A stretch of 64,000 bases of DNA from Ohtaekwangia sp035628875 (GTDB lineage: Bacteria > Bacteroidota > Bacteroidia > Cytophagales > Cyclobacteriaceae). Positions 36,229 to 45,586 of this stretch are shown here, one piece after another. Position 1 is the stretch's first letter. Every line of letters begins with the position of its first letter. The notes under the pieces were generated by a model, which saw nothing but the letters and a program-made list of their open reading frames with translations, did not search any database and was not told where the DNA came from. Where the stretch lies: NCBI GenBank assembly GCA_035628875.1, contig DASPIZ010000130.1:14351-78350 (forward strand), given 5' to 3'. Position numbers and translations under genes: made by a program.

Positions 36229-38073
36229 ATGAAATTCACCTTTGCCGGACTATCCCTACTCCTGGTTGTATCATTCCAAGCTGTTGCACAAAATATTGCT
36301 GTCTACCCGCCCAATTGGTGGACAGATATGAAACACAATACAATTCAACTTTTGATAAAAGGTGAAGATCCATCGTTCAATCAATCGTCTCTCTCCTTTG
36401 ACTATGCCGGTGTGAAAGTCATCAAACAAACTCCCCTTGAACATGGTAAATACTTGGCGGTGGATATTTCCATAGATGCCACTGCATCAGCCGGTGATAT
36501 TATTCTTCAATTTAAAAAGGGTAAAAAGACACAGCGTGTACCCTGGCCGTTGAAACAACGGGATACAAACCGCAAATATGCGCAGGGCGTTACTTCTTCT
36601 GATTTTATTTATTTTCTGATGCCGGATCGCTTCAGTAATGGCGATCCTTCTACCGATCGCATCAGGGGAATGCGAGATCAATCGCTGAACCGTGACTCCA
36701 TCTTTCATCGTCATGGCGGCGATTTGCAAGGCGTTATCAATCACCTTGATTACCTGCAGGAACTTGGTGTCACAACTCTTTGGATGACACCTGTCCTTCA
36801 AAACGATATGCCTGACCGTACCGAACATGGTTATGCCATCACAAATCATTATAAAGTAGAACCACGCTTCGGTGGCGATGCTGCCTATAAAAAATTAAGT
36901 GATGAACTTCACAAACGCGGCATGAAACTGATCCAGGATGCGGTGTATAACCACGTGGGATTATACCACTTCTTCGTACAGGAAAAACCAACCAAAGACT
37001 GGCTGCACGAATGGCCAACCTACACCAATACAAACTATAAAGATCAACCCCTGCTCGATCCGTATAGCGCTGCCGTTGACCGCGAAAAAATGTCAAACGG
37101 ATGGTTTACACCGATGATGCCTGACCTGAATCACAATAACCCCTACGTTGCTAATTATTTAATTCAGCATGCGATCTGGTCAGTAGAAGAATTTGGTGTT
37201 GACGGATGGAGAATAGATACTTACATATATAACGACATGGAATTTATGAACCGCTGTAACCAGGCATTGCTGGATGAATACCCGAACATGACGATGTTTG
37301 GCGAAGCATGGGTTCACGGCGTTGTCAACCAGGCTTACTTCGGCCGTAATAAACTTGATATCCCCTTCAAGAGTAACCTTCCCGGACTGGCGGATTTCCA
37401 AACCAACTTGTATGGTATCGAACAAGCCGTGAACGAACCTTTCGGATGGACTACCGGTGTAAATCGATTATACTATACGCTGGCGAGTGATGTCGTTTAC
37501 GAAGATCCGATGCAAAACGTGATCTTCCTGGACAACCACGATAAAAGCAGATTTTTTTCTGTGGTAGGTGAAGATGTCGCTAAACAAAAAATTGGATTAG
37601 CCTGGTTATTCACGTGCCGTGGCATTCCGCAGCTTTACTATGGTACTGAAATCCTCATGAAAGGTTTTTCAAATCCCGATGGCTGGGTACGACTTGATTT
37701 TCCCGGTGGCTGGCCTGGCGATAAAGTAAACAAGTTCACCAAAGAAGGACGCACCTCCGAAGAACAGCAAGTTTTCGAGTGGACAAAAAAACTCGCCAAC
37801 TTCAGGTTAAAATCTTCTGCGATAAAGACCGGAAAATTTATGCAATACGTTCCTGAAGATGGTGTCTACGTGTATTTCCGGTATGATGACAATCAAACCG
37901 TAATGTGTGTAATGAACCCAACGGAAAAAGAAATTACGCTCAACCTCCCGCGTTTTAACGAACGCTTACAAGGTTTTACCTCCGGACGGGAAGTGACAAC
38001 CGATACAACCTATCCCCTACACGACAAACTTACCGTAAGACCAAAATACATGATGGTGTTGGAACTGGATTAG
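36229..38073 (+). CDS. GH13 cyclomaltodextrinase/neopullulanase-like enzyme
   Basis: Exported 614-aa alpha-amylase-family enzyme (signal peptide cut after VAQ at about 21). The N-terminal beta-domain (22-110, NIAVYPPNWWTDM...VKVIKQTP) is of cyclomaltodextrinase-N type, the GH13 barrel runs about 120-510, and the C-terminal beta-domain (about 520-614) is of the matching Cyc-maltodext-C type. Catalytic residues: nucleophile Asp330 in DGWRIDTY, acid/base Glu359 in FGEAWV, and Asp438 in FLDNHDKSRF; DAVYNH (237-242) is conserved region I. This is the architecture of SusA, which trims imported maltodextrins in the periplasm. It stands alone and diverges from susC of the first locus, close to the starch genes downstream. 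Confidence 0.93.
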   Translation: MKFTFAGLSLLLVVSFQAVAQNIAVYPPNWWTDMKHNTIQLLIKGEDPSFNQSSLSFDYAGVKVIKQTPLEHGKYLAVDISIDATASAGDIILQFKKGKKTQRVPWPLKQRDTNRKYAQGVTSSDFIYFLMPDRFSNGDPSTDRIRGMRDQSLNRDSIFHRHGGDLQGVINHLDYLQELGVTTLWMTPVLQNDMPDRTEHGYAITNHYKVEPRFGGDAAYKKLSDELHKRGMKLIQDAVYNHVGLYHFFVQEKPTKDWLHEWPTYTNTNYKDQPLLDPYSAAVDREKMSNGWFTPMMPDLNHNNPYVANYLIQHAIWSVEEFGVDGWRIDTYIYNDMEFMNRCNQALLDEYPNMTMFGEAWVHGVVNQAYFGRNKLDIPFKSNLPGLADFQTNLYGIEQAVNEPFGWTTGVNRLYYTLASDVVYEDPMQNVIFLDNHDKSRFFSVVGEDVAKQKIGLAWLFTCRGIPQLYYGTEILMKGFSNPDGWVRLDFPGGWPGDKVNKFTKEGRTSEEQQVFEWTKKLANFRLKSSAIKTGKFMQYVPEDGVYVYFRYDDNQTVMCVMNPTEKEITLNLPRFNERLQGFTSGREVTTDTTYPLHDKLTVRPKYMMVLELD

Positions 38074-38117
38074 TTCATGGTTTACGATTTTCGTTAATCG
38101 ATGGAATTGTGCCAGTT

Positions 38118-38171
38118 GTTTGAGGTTTGATGTTTGATGTTTGAAATTTGATGTTTGAAATTTGAGGTTGG
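38118..38171 (+). repeat. Heptad-phased array, GTTTGAN words
   Basis: Seven words in strict 7-nt register (GTTTGAG, GTTTGAT, GTTTGAT, GTTTGAA, ATTTGAT, GTTTGAA, ATTTGAG) closing in GTTGG, led by GGAATTGTGCCAGTT. It lies in the 485-bp gap between the GH13 and histidine kinase genes (38074-38558). Confidence 0.9.
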
Positions 38172-38445
38172 TGCCCTGCTCCACTCGTTGCGGCTCAAAA
38201 AGTTGAAATGACAATTCATGCTAAAGAATTTTCGAACTGTTTGAAGAACCGCTTTGCTAACAAAATCAAAGCTCCGGACGAGCTAAAGTTTAAAGTTGCG
38301 TCACTTTTTTTTATGGCCTCACTCCTTCCTCTCTCCGGAAGAGAGAGACTTAGGAATCAAGAAACGCAATGGATTCACGAGATTTTTCAATCGTCCTTTT
38401 ATTCGTTTTTCCTGAAGTTTACATAAGCTATGAATTATCGTAAAA

Positions 38446-38556
38446 CCAACCTCAAACCTCAAACGTCAAACCTGAAACAAATGGCAGTTACTTTTTAAAC
38501 CATGAACTTTGAACCATGAACCGTGAACCATGAACCATGAACTTTGAACTTTGACC
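38446..38556 (-). repeat. Heptad arrays in the opposite orientation, two word types
   Basis: 38446-38478 begins CCAAC, then CTCAAAC, CTCAAAC, GTCAAAC, CTGAAAC: the reverse complement of the GTTTGAN type with its GTTGG end. 38499-38556 is eight words of ACCATGA, ACTTTGA or ACCGTGA: the reverse complement of the GTTCATG/GTTCAAA type found at 63214. Together with 38118-38171 this makes an inverted pair around 38172-38445, which holds no convincing gene. Confidence 0.9.
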
Positions 38557-38558
38557 TT

Positions 38559-39833
38559 TTACCCCGGCAACTGAACAAAAAAACTGGCCCCTTTTTTCTC
38601 TTCGCTTTCGCACCAGATTTTGCCTTGCATCGCTTCGACGAATTTTTTTACGATCGATAAACCCAGGCCAGTAGAAGTTTCGTCGGCGGTGGGGCGCGCG
38701 CTTAGCTTTTGATATTTGCCAAATAATTTTTGCTTGTCACTCTCGGTAAGTCCGGGACCTTCATCTTTGATTTCGCATACAACTGTGCCACTGGATTTAT
38801 GAAGTTTAATGAATACGTTTTTATTGGGCTGAGAAAATTTAATTGCATTCGAAAGCAAATTTTCCAGCACTTGGTCGGTGTATCCTTTGTCTACCTGCGC
38901 GGTAATTTTATCTGGCAAGGATGATTGAATCGATATGTTCTTTTTTTCCGCTGTCAACGAATACCTTTTCACCAGGTTTTCCACTAACGCCGAAAGGTCT
39001 ACTTCTTCAATGGTCAGGTTTAATTTTTTCGATTCGATTGCTTCCACATCAAGGATCTTGGCAATCATATCAGAGAGGCGACCAGAACTGGCTTCCATCA
39101 TCTCAATATAGTTCAGTGTTTCTTCGGTCAAATTCGATGTGGTGAGCTTCATGATGCTTAATAATCCCTTGATCTGATTCAACGGACTTTTCAGATCATG
39201 CGCGACAATACCAATCAAGTTGTTTTTTTCATTGTTCAGGTTAAGCAGCTCCTTGTTTTTTTGTAGAATTTCATCCTTTTGCTTTTCCATGTCGCGGTGC
39301 ATCTGACTAATCGTTTCGTTAGCCTCATGCAGGTAATCCGACTGATCCAGAAGTGATTCTTTCTGTAATTCCAGGGCTTCATTTTTTTCAACGAGCTCCT
39401 GGTGAATGGCTTGTAATTTCTGCGCCTGCTCCTGAATCTTAGCCTGCTGCACCATCAACTCAGCATTCTTCATCGAGATCTCTTCATTCGCCTCCTCCAA
39501 CTTATCGGAGACTACGAGCAGATCCTTTTTTTTGTACTCCAGTAAATAGTTATCGCTGGTAAGGTTGTCTTGTGCTTTATTGAGGTTTTCAATCTTGATT
39601 TCCAACCGACGTGTTCGCTTCTTCAACTCCTGTTGAAAAAATGGATACAGGCCTTCTGATTTACCTGAAAGCGTATCAAGCGTTTTGGCAACCTTAAGTT
39701 TTTCCTTCCGAATGAACTGAACAAGCTTTTGATCGGCTGTTTTCAATGCCAACGATTCAGCCTTTTCAAGCAACTTATTGACGATCTCCTGATGTTTCTT
39801 TATACTTTTTTTAAAGTCTTGAAATTTGTTCAT
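38559..39833 (-). CDS. Cytoplasmic coiled-coil sensor histidine kinase
   Basis: A 424-aa histidine kinase without signal peptide or membrane segment. Residues about 1-200 are a long coiled coil (heptad-rich, charged, e.g. ELMVQQAKIQEQAQKLQAIHQEL). HisKA follows with phosphoacceptor His212 in GIVAHDLKSPLNQIKGLL, then the HATPase domain with N box QVLENLLSNAIKFSQPN, G1 DEGPGL and G2 TGLGLSIVKKF. No receiver or sensor domain is visible, so it probably senses a cytoplasmic partner through the coiled coil. No response regulator is adjacent. The gene runs right up to a heptad array at its 3' end and lies between the two starch enzymes; a role in their control is possible but unsupported by linkage to a regulator. 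Confidence 0.9.
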   Translation of the reverse strand: MNKFQDFKKSIKKHQEIVNKLLEKAESLALKTADQKLVQFIRKEKLKVAKTLDTLSGKSEGLYPFFQQELKKRTRRLEIKIENLNKAQDNLTSDNYLLEYKKKDLLVVSDKLEEANEEISMKNAELMVQQAKIQEQAQKLQAIHQELVEKNEALELQKESLLDQSDYLHEANETISQMHRDMEKQKDEILQKNKELLNLNNEKNNLIGIVAHDLKSPLNQIKGLLSIMKLTTSNLTEETLNYIEMMEASSGRLSDMIAKILDVEAIESKKLNLTIEEVDLSALVENLVKRYSLTAEKKNISIQSSLPDKITAQVDKGYTDQVLENLLSNAIKFSQPNKNVFIKLHKSSGTVVCEIKDEGPGLTESDKQKLFGKYQKLSARPTADETSTGLGLSIVKKFVEAMQGKIWCESEEKKGASFFVQLPG

Positions 39834-39956
39834 TTCCAGCCATGGATGCGAGGGGTTAGCGAAAATACAGAATGCAACAACAGAATCACAATTCCAAGGA
39901 TAAACTTATTCACAAAAACATGCACATCATAGATTGGTTGTTAAACAAAATAAAAA

Positions 39957-39983
39957 GGTCTCCGTCTTTTCAGACATGAGACC
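39957..39983 (-). terminator. Hairpin terminator after the secreted GH13 gene
   Basis: GGTCTC pairs with GAGACC, with an inner GTCT/AGAC stem. On the minus strand it is followed by TTTTTATTTTG, a good T-tract. It lies between the GH13 stop (40146) and the histidine kinase start in the 312-bp gap 39834-40145; nothing else is seen there. Confidence 0.65.
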
Positions 39984-40145
39984 TTGTTTAGGTTAATGAA
40001 AAAGGAATCAATTTGATTTAAGAAACATATCCATCCTTAAGTTTTGATCGTTTACGAAGTTTAAAGATTATTTCGATTGTAAACAATATGTAAATAATTT
40101 TAGGTTGTTCTTTTAAAGCTTAACCCCGAGCAAATAATTCGGTAA

Positions 40146-42974
40146 TTAATACTTAACAATTCTCTTGGTGCTCATCACACCTTCGCTACTCCGAAACATG
40201 ATCAAATATAAGCCTGAAGGTAGATGTGATATGTCAAAGACATTACCTTCGTATTTCACCGATAGCATATTGCCCTTGCTATCAAGCAAACTTATACTTA
40301 ACGGACCAGTCATTTCAATGGTAAACTTTCCATTGGTTGGATTGGGAAAGACTTGGTTTCTAATTTTCCATGACTCCTCTGTTGAAGTTACAGGCGGCAC
40401 CTCATGTAATGGCACATCCGTATAAAGCTTATATGCGCCGGGTGTTAGTGTCACCGTTGTGCTGGAGGACGTTACATTTATCGGTTGACTTTCGTTGTAA
40501 TAATCATACCACGTTCCTGTATGCGGAAAACTAACCGCCATGGATTTTGATGTAACATCAAAATTAACCGCAATCTGAACATTCATTTCATCCGTTGTGG
40601 TGGGGTTACTATTGTATGGCGTGTTCTTTATGGTAAGTTGCTTCAGCAATGTAGTATTACCGGTGAATGTCACATCGCCATCGGTAAAAACGTCGTACGC
40701 GTTTCTTAACCGAATCAAATCAGCTGTATGATTAAATAATGCAAGCCGGTGAGGTTCATCGTAATATTCCCACTTCACGGGTTTTGTACCTACGCGCCCA
40801 TTAAAATCAATGGACACATCATAACCGAGTTCGCCAAACTGCCATAGCATTTTCGGTCCGGGGATGGTGTAGAACACCACGGAAGCGGCTTCGACACGAT
40901 CGAGTGCGGTAGCGAGATTTTTTACAGTATAAGAACCCGAAGTATTTCCCTCCTGAAGGTTTCGGTACATCATGCGTTCTTCATCATGACTTTCCATATA
41001 CCCCACCACACCGGGTGTAGTCAAGCCACGGGTTTTATGATAAATACCAGCGATGTCTGAGCTGCCGGAAAACCCTTTCGAATTTTGGCTATACGCATGG
41101 TTGAGATTCCCCCATACCATAAAGCCGTGATCAATTAACTCGGTTTCTTCTTCATCACTCCCAAAGTGTTCGAGAATGAGATAGGCATCCGGTGTATGTG
41201 AAAATATAGCTGAACCCATGCGTTTTAAAATAGCAATGCGGGAAGCATCATATTGTGCGATGCAATGTTCATCTGTTGTACTTGCACTGCACCGGTTATT
41301 CTGGGTGAATCCTTTGGTAAGATCAAACCGGAATCCATCGATTTTATATTCATTCAACCAATAGTGGTTTACCGTATCCAGGTATGTTTTGGTATACGCA
41401 CTCTCATGGTTCATATCAAAAAATACATTATAGGGATGTTTCGCATCAGGATTAAACCATTTATTAGTTGCCTTTGGTTTTCCGTTAAAATTGTTGGCGG
41501 CAAAGTCAAAATCCATGAGCACATAAGGATTTGGAGTATCGTGATGATTCATGGCGATGTCCAGAATGACAGCAATCCCCTGCTTATGACATTCATCAAT
41601 AAACTGTTTAAACGCATTCTTGGTACCGTATGCTTTATCCGGTGCAAACATAAATGTTGGGTTATATCCCCAGCTATCATTGCCATTAAACTCCATGATG
41701 GGCATTAACTCAATCGCATTTATACCCAGTCTTTTGAAATAACTCAGTGTATCGATCAGGTTTTGATAGCTTCGGTTCTGCTCATCAAAAAAATCACGAA
41801 TCAGCAGTTCATAGATTACCAGTTCATCGGCATCTGGTTTTTCGAAATCAGTAACCTGCCATTCATAGGGTGTCTGACCGGTTTGAAATACAGCTACTCT
41901 GTTAAAATACCATTGATCAGACCTTGCTGCTTCGGGAAATGCTTTCAGATCAGGATAAATACTCTCAGGGATGTATTGATCATCAGGGTCAAGAATTTTA
42001 TCCGCATAGGGATCAGCCATCCACACCGATTCATCCACTAAGTATTGAAAACCATACTCTTCGCCGGGTGTTAGCCCGGATATTTCAATCCAGAAATGTT
42101 CACCATCTTTTTTTAACTGGTATTCCGGTTTGATTTTCCAGTCACTGAAATCGCCGCGAACATAAACCGAAGTTTTGTCGGGTGCCCATAAGCTGAGTAC
42201 TACTTTAGAAGGATCGGCGAGGTAATTTATGCCATCGATAATATTATCTGGTCTAGGTTCGTCCTCGATTGAGGCTCTAACAATATAATTTAATGACGCC
42301 TCTTCTGTCTGTATACCATTGTTTGCAGTAACTACAATATCAAGCGAAGTACCTGCTACCTCGTTTACGTTATGTAAATGAGAAATCATTGTTGCATTGT
42401 CAATTGAGACCTGTTCAACACCGTTTATGAGCAGCCTTAAATCTGAAACTTCGGAAGCATACGCCGTAATTGTTAAGGCATCATTCTGATTTACGAAAAT
42501 TGGTTCAAATAATTGCGATGCAAATGAAACAGTAAATTGCTGGTCGAGTTCAATAAATCTGTTGTTGTCGGACTGCTTATTATCATTCCAATCACGGCTT
42601 TTCAACTTAATGCCAATTTTTTTTAATTCTGCAGAAGGCCTGTTAAAAAAAACTGTTGGCGTAAATGTGATCTGATACTTATCCGGATTAGTACTCACGC
42701 GCGTGGCTTTTGCGAGATTCTGAGCAGATGTTGCAGGATTTACATTCGTGGGTGCATCGCAATTTGAAGTACATCCCTCCTCAATCCATGCCCATATCCA
42801 AACGGGATTTGTTTCATTGTTCCAGGCAAAATTATCCAGGGAAGTACCAGTTACGTCAACTGTTATTGTTATCTGTTCATCCGATTTTGGAAAAAACGGA
42901 TCAGTTGTTACGACTTGAGCAGATGCCACACCGACGATAACAAAAGAAAAGAATATCAGTAATGATTTTTTCAT
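40146..42974 (-). CDS. T9SS-secreted GH13 alpha-amylase with CBM48-like and N-terminal accessory domain
   Basis: Surface or secreted starch-degrading enzyme of 942 aa. After the signal peptide (to about 20) comes an accessory domain (20-150) nearly matching the small surface protein encoded three genes upstream, including VWIWAWIEEGCTSNCDAP. A linker and Ig-like part (150-240) precede a CBM48/early-set domain (about 250-345, LSLWAPDKTSVYVRGDFSDW). The GH13 barrel (about 375-800) has nucleophile Asp551 (DGFRFDLTKGF), acid/base Glu602 (LILEHFG) and Asp664 in MESHDEERM. The last 70 residues are a T9SS sorting domain (QVFPNPTNGKFTIEM...LPSGLYLIMF). It follows the SusE-like gene by 68 bp with a hairpin between; last gene of the starch operon. 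Confidence 0.92.
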   Translation of the reverse strand: MKKSLLIFFSFVIVGVASAQVVTTDPFFPKSDEQITITVDVTGTSLDNFAWNNETNPVWIWAWIEEGCTSNCDAPTNVNPATSAQNLAKATRVSTNPDKYQITFTPTVFFNRPSAELKKIGIKLKSRDWNDNKQSDNNRFIELDQQFTVSFASQLFEPIFVNQNDALTITAYASEVSDLRLLINGVEQVSIDNATMISHLHNVNEVAGTSLDIVVTANNGIQTEEASLNYIVRASIEDEPRPDNIIDGINYLADPSKVVLSLWAPDKTSVYVRGDFSDWKIKPEYQLKKDGEHFWIEISGLTPGEEYGFQYLVDESVWMADPYADKILDPDDQYIPESIYPDLKAFPEAARSDQWYFNRVAVFQTGQTPYEWQVTDFEKPDADELVIYELLIRDFFDEQNRSYQNLIDTLSYFKRLGINAIELMPIMEFNGNDSWGYNPTFMFAPDKAYGTKNAFKQFIDECHKQGIAVILDIAMNHHDTPNPYVLMDFDFAANNFNGKPKATNKWFNPDAKHPYNVFFDMNHESAYTKTYLDTVNHYWLNEYKIDGFRFDLTKGFTQNNRCSASTTDEHCIAQYDASRIAILKRMGSAIFSHTPDAYLILEHFGSDEEETELIDHGFMVWGNLNHAYSQNSKGFSGSSDIAGIYHKTRGLTTPGVVGYMESHDEERMMYRNLQEGNTSGSYTVKNLATALDRVEAASVVFYTIPGPKMLWQFGELGYDVSIDFNGRVGTKPVKWEYYDEPHRLALFNHTADLIRLRNAYDVFTDGDVTFTGNTTLLKQLTIKNTPYNSNPTTTDEMNVQIAVNFDVTSKSMAVSFPHTGTWYDYYNESQPINVTSSSTTVTLTPGAYKLYTDVPLHEVPPVTSTEESWKIRNQVFPNPTNGKFTIEMTGPLSISLLDSKGNMLSVKYEGNVFDISHLPSGLYLIMFRSSEGVMSTKRIVKY

Positions 42975-43001
42975 TGTGGCGCGAATTAAAAGAGACTAGG
43001 A

Positions 43002-43035
43002 AATGAAACAGCGTAGAATGTTACGCTGTTTCATT
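43002..43035 (-). promoter_or_regulatory. Perfect 14-bp hairpin between the SusE-like and GH13 genes
   Basis: Arms AATGAAACAGCGTA and its complement flank a 6-nt loop. On the minus strand no T-tract follows, so it is more likely an mRNA processing or stability element than a true terminator. Its position, just after the last sus gene and before the next module, mirrors 31272-31308. Confidence 0.65.
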
Positions 43036-43042
43036 AATATAC

Positions 43043-44797
43043 TTATTGTGTGGTTAACGAGTAGGTATATCCATTAACAGGATCTAATACTAACTCGATC
43101 AGATAGGTTCCAGCAGTTACATTCAGATTCGATCCATCGTATTCAAGGGTTTGATCCCCGCCGCTGTCTCCGAAGTTTATACCCCAATCATCGTTCGCCC
43201 TAAATTTTAGTTCACCAGCAAACAATGTCTGGGTAATTGTCCATTTATAACTGCCTTTACCACCTTCAAAAGTCATGTTATCCTGCGCATTCCAACCCGT
43301 ATCATCACCTGTTCGTGAAGATCCAATAATACCCCAGACCATAGGTTCAATTTTGTATTTAAGGTTTGTATAGTCTACCGTAATTCGATAGAATCCATCC
43401 TCCTCAACGGCAGCATTGTCTTCACCTTCCTGTACAAGGTCACCGGTAATAGTCCCGTTATTGATTGTTCTTGATCCTCCTTTAGACCCCCAATCTCCAG
43501 CCCAGTCTTGTACCTGCAAGAACTTAAAGCCTGAACCAGCAACTTCGAGGTAAGCATATATTTCAAAAACATTATTTCCCTTTTCAATAAATTGGATCGA
43601 ATTGCCTGGATTCCAATCGGCCGATGTTGATCCACCGACAAGAAATATATCAGCTGGAGGTGTGAATGGATTTATACTGAACTGGCCGGTTGCGAAATCG
43701 GCTTTTACGAAATAACTTCCTTCTTCTTCCACTTTAATATTGCCTCCATTGCCAATGAGCCCATAGTCAGTATTTGGTGAAATTAAATCCTCCGTAGGGC
43801 TACCCCAATTAACATCCCAACTGCCGCAAGTTAAAATGAATTTGAATTCGGATCCTGCGGGAAGATATACCAATGACTCAAACAGGCCGTTTCCTTTATT
43901 GGCAATCGTAATAACATCATCGCAGGTATTACTCCACCCATTGGTTAACGAACCAACGATGTAAAGTGACTGTACATCAAAGATTTCAAACCATACAAAA
44001 CGTGTCTCCGGTGTGTAAGAAACGTCTTCCACTGAAGCCCGAACTTGCCAATAAAGTCCGTCTGTAAATGAAACCTCCGAAAGAAGATCAACAAACTCGG
44101 CCTGCGTTAAGGTCAGGGATGGTTGAGCCCCATCATTATCTGAAAGAATTTCTAAAACAGGATCACTGAAACCATCTTCAGTTGTTGCTGCAACCCAGGT
44201 ATATATAACATCACCCGAGGTTGATGTTGTTGGTGTCCAGGAGAAAACTACCTCTTCATCCGGCGTCGTTATTTTATCCAAAAACAGTTTTTGATTTCTA
44301 CCTGGAGAAGTATATTCGAAATCAGCAATACCAACTGTAGATTCGATAATATTCAATGCAAAAGGATCTGTTGCGCTTTTGCTATTTAATCCCTGATTCG
44401 TCTCGGTAGTTGAAACCACTGTCCAGATAAACTCGGTAGTTCCGGCTCCAGCAATCGCCTCTTTCAAATTCGCATAGGTGATTGTTTTTGTATTATCAAT
44501 CCCTTCACCGTCAGCCGGCGTTTGAAACAAAGGTGAAGTAAAATCACCTCCCTTTTTATCAATTAAGACCTGATAGGTTGGCGTGCCACCTAAACCAGTT
44601 TTTGCTGGTTCCCATTGTAATACAATTGTTTTATCCGGTGTAGAAGGATTCAGAACAAGACTAGAAAAATTGCCAGGGCTGATTAACTTAAAATCATTAA
44701 TGGATTCACCCTTTCCTTTGTTTTCATTCTGTTCATCCTCACAGGCGCACATTAGCATAGCAGCCAAAAAGAGAAAGGAATATTGTAAAATTTTCAT
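43043..44797 (-). CDS. SusE/SusF-like surface starch-binding lipoprotein
   Basis: Outer-membrane lipoprotein of 584 aa (lipobox LMCAC). Residues about 35-150 and 155-275 are two FnIII/SusE-type N-terminal domains (TIVLQWEPAKTGLGGTPTYQVLIDK; EEVVFSWTPTTSTSGDVIYTWV). Three starch-binding modules follow, at about 280-375, 380-480 and 485-584, each with the SusE/F-type motifs: LYIVGSLTNGWS...EFKFI, IFLVGGSTSADWNPGN...GFKFLQVQDWAGDWG, and WGIIGSSRTGDDTGWN...LKFRANDDWGINFGD; the tryptophans in the last two are the usual glucan-stacking residues. SusE has two such modules and SusF three, so this is an SusF-like count. Five nt after the preceding gene. Confidence 0.9.
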   Translation of the reverse strand: MKILQYSFLFLAAMLMCACEDEQNENKGKGESINDFKLISPGNFSSLVLNPSTPDKTIVLQWEPAKTGLGGTPTYQVLIDKKGGDFTSPLFQTPADGEGIDNTKTITYANLKEAIAGAGTTEFIWTVVSTTETNQGLNSKSATDPFALNIIESTVGIADFEYTSPGRNQKLFLDKITTPDEEVVFSWTPTTSTSGDVIYTWVAATTEDGFSDPVLEILSDNDGAQPSLTLTQAEFVDLLSEVSFTDGLYWQVRASVEDVSYTPETRFVWFEIFDVQSLYIVGSLTNGWSNTCDDVITIANKGNGLFESLVYLPAGSEFKFILTCGSWDVNWGSPTEDLISPNTDYGLIGNGGNIKVEEEGSYFVKADFATGQFSINPFTPPADIFLVGGSTSADWNPGNSIQFIEKGNNVFEIYAYLEVAGSGFKFLQVQDWAGDWGSKGGSRTINNGTITGDLVQEGEDNAAVEEDGFYRITVDYTNLKYKIEPMVWGIIGSSRTGDDTGWNAQDNMTFEGGKGSYKWTITQTLFAGELKFRANDDWGINFGDSGGDQTLEYDGSNLNVTAGTYLIELVLDPVNGYTYSLTTQ

Positions 44798-44802
44798 AAT
44801 TT

Positions 44803-45576
44803 CTAATTTAGGTCTAGTAGTAAAACATCAAACCATTCAGATTCCACTTCAGCATTATTTTTACTGATAAAGCGATACCGTAAATGATCCAGGCCTGGTG
44901 CATCAAAATCATATGTAGGTATAACGCGAATATAATGTTCACCATTTCCTTGATTTACTGCATCTTTTGTAACGACTGAGCCAACCATTTCACCATTGGC
45001 ATTATAGGCTTCTACGGCTACCGTGAAATCGCTCAATTCATATTTTAGAGCGGGAGCTACAGCGAGTTTTTGGTCAAGGTAAAGTGTTATTACATCGTGC
45101 TGTGTTACTTTGGTCGGAAAAGTCCTGGAGACCTTTGGCGTGAATACAAGCGGTTCTACGTTTAATATAATATCAACATCGCTCTGTTTATTATCCGCCC
45201 AATCCTGGCTTTTTAGTTTTAGGCCGATTTTTTGGATTTCAGCCGGAGCCCTTGCAAAAAAGTCTGTTGGTACAAATGAAATTGTATACAGATTCGGATT
45301 AGTTTCATCTCTTTGCATCAAGGCATCAGAAATCGTTTCATTAGCAGGATTCACATTAGTGGGTGCATCGCAGTTAGAAGAACACCCTTGAAAAATCCAC
45401 GCCCATATCCATACGTCACCTGTGTAATTGGCTAATGATGTTCCTGTAACGTCTACCGATATGGTAATCTCATCCTCCGCAGTAAAAACCTGAGGGTCCA
45501 CGGTGCTTGTAGGCTGTGCCCAAGCTAATGGTGCGAAGCCCATGCATACAAAAAATAGTAGTTTATTTATTTTCAT
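44803..45576 (-). CDS. Small exported surface protein (DUF4961-like), sharing a domain with the secreted GH13
   Basis: A 257-aa protein with a signal peptide (to about 20, cut at AWA-Q) and no lipobox. Its residues about 22-130 match the N-terminal domain of the secreted GH13 enzyme of the same operon: VDVTGTSLANYTGDVWIWAW, then GCSSNCDAPTNVNP with a CX3C pair (Cys65 and Cys69) and IQKIGLKLKSQDWADNKQSD. The second half (about 135-257) is a different, beta-rich domain (VTQHDVITLYLDQK...GLDHLRYRF). Resembles the DUF4961-type proteins often seen in Bacteroidota starch loci, an assignment from memory of the family. Probably a glucan-binding or enzyme-docking accessory. Confidence 0.72.
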   Translation of the reverse strand: MKINKLLFFVCMGFAPLAWAQPTSTVDPQVFTAEDEITISVDVTGTSLANYTGDVWIWAWIFQGCSSNCDAPTNVNPANETISDALMQRDETNPNLYTISFVPTDFFARAPAEIQKIGLKLKSQDWADNKQSDVDIILNVEPLVFTPKVSRTFPTKVTQHDVITLYLDQKLAVAPALKYELSDFTVAVEAYNANGEMVGSVVTKDAVNQGNGEHYIRVIPTYDFDAPGLDHLRYRFISKNNAEVESEWFDVLLLDLN

Positions 45577-45586
45577 AAGAGATGAT

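Noticed and set aside
38208..38426. A 72-codon frame on the plus strand between the GH13 and kinase genes
   Set aside because: Composition is unlike the neighbouring genes, and the frame lies in repeat-bearing intergenic DNA with no recognisable protein features.
38118..38556. Repetitive arrays as possible CRISPR
   Set aside because: The units are 7 nt, without 25-40-nt repeats or unique spacers, and there are no cas genes in the window.
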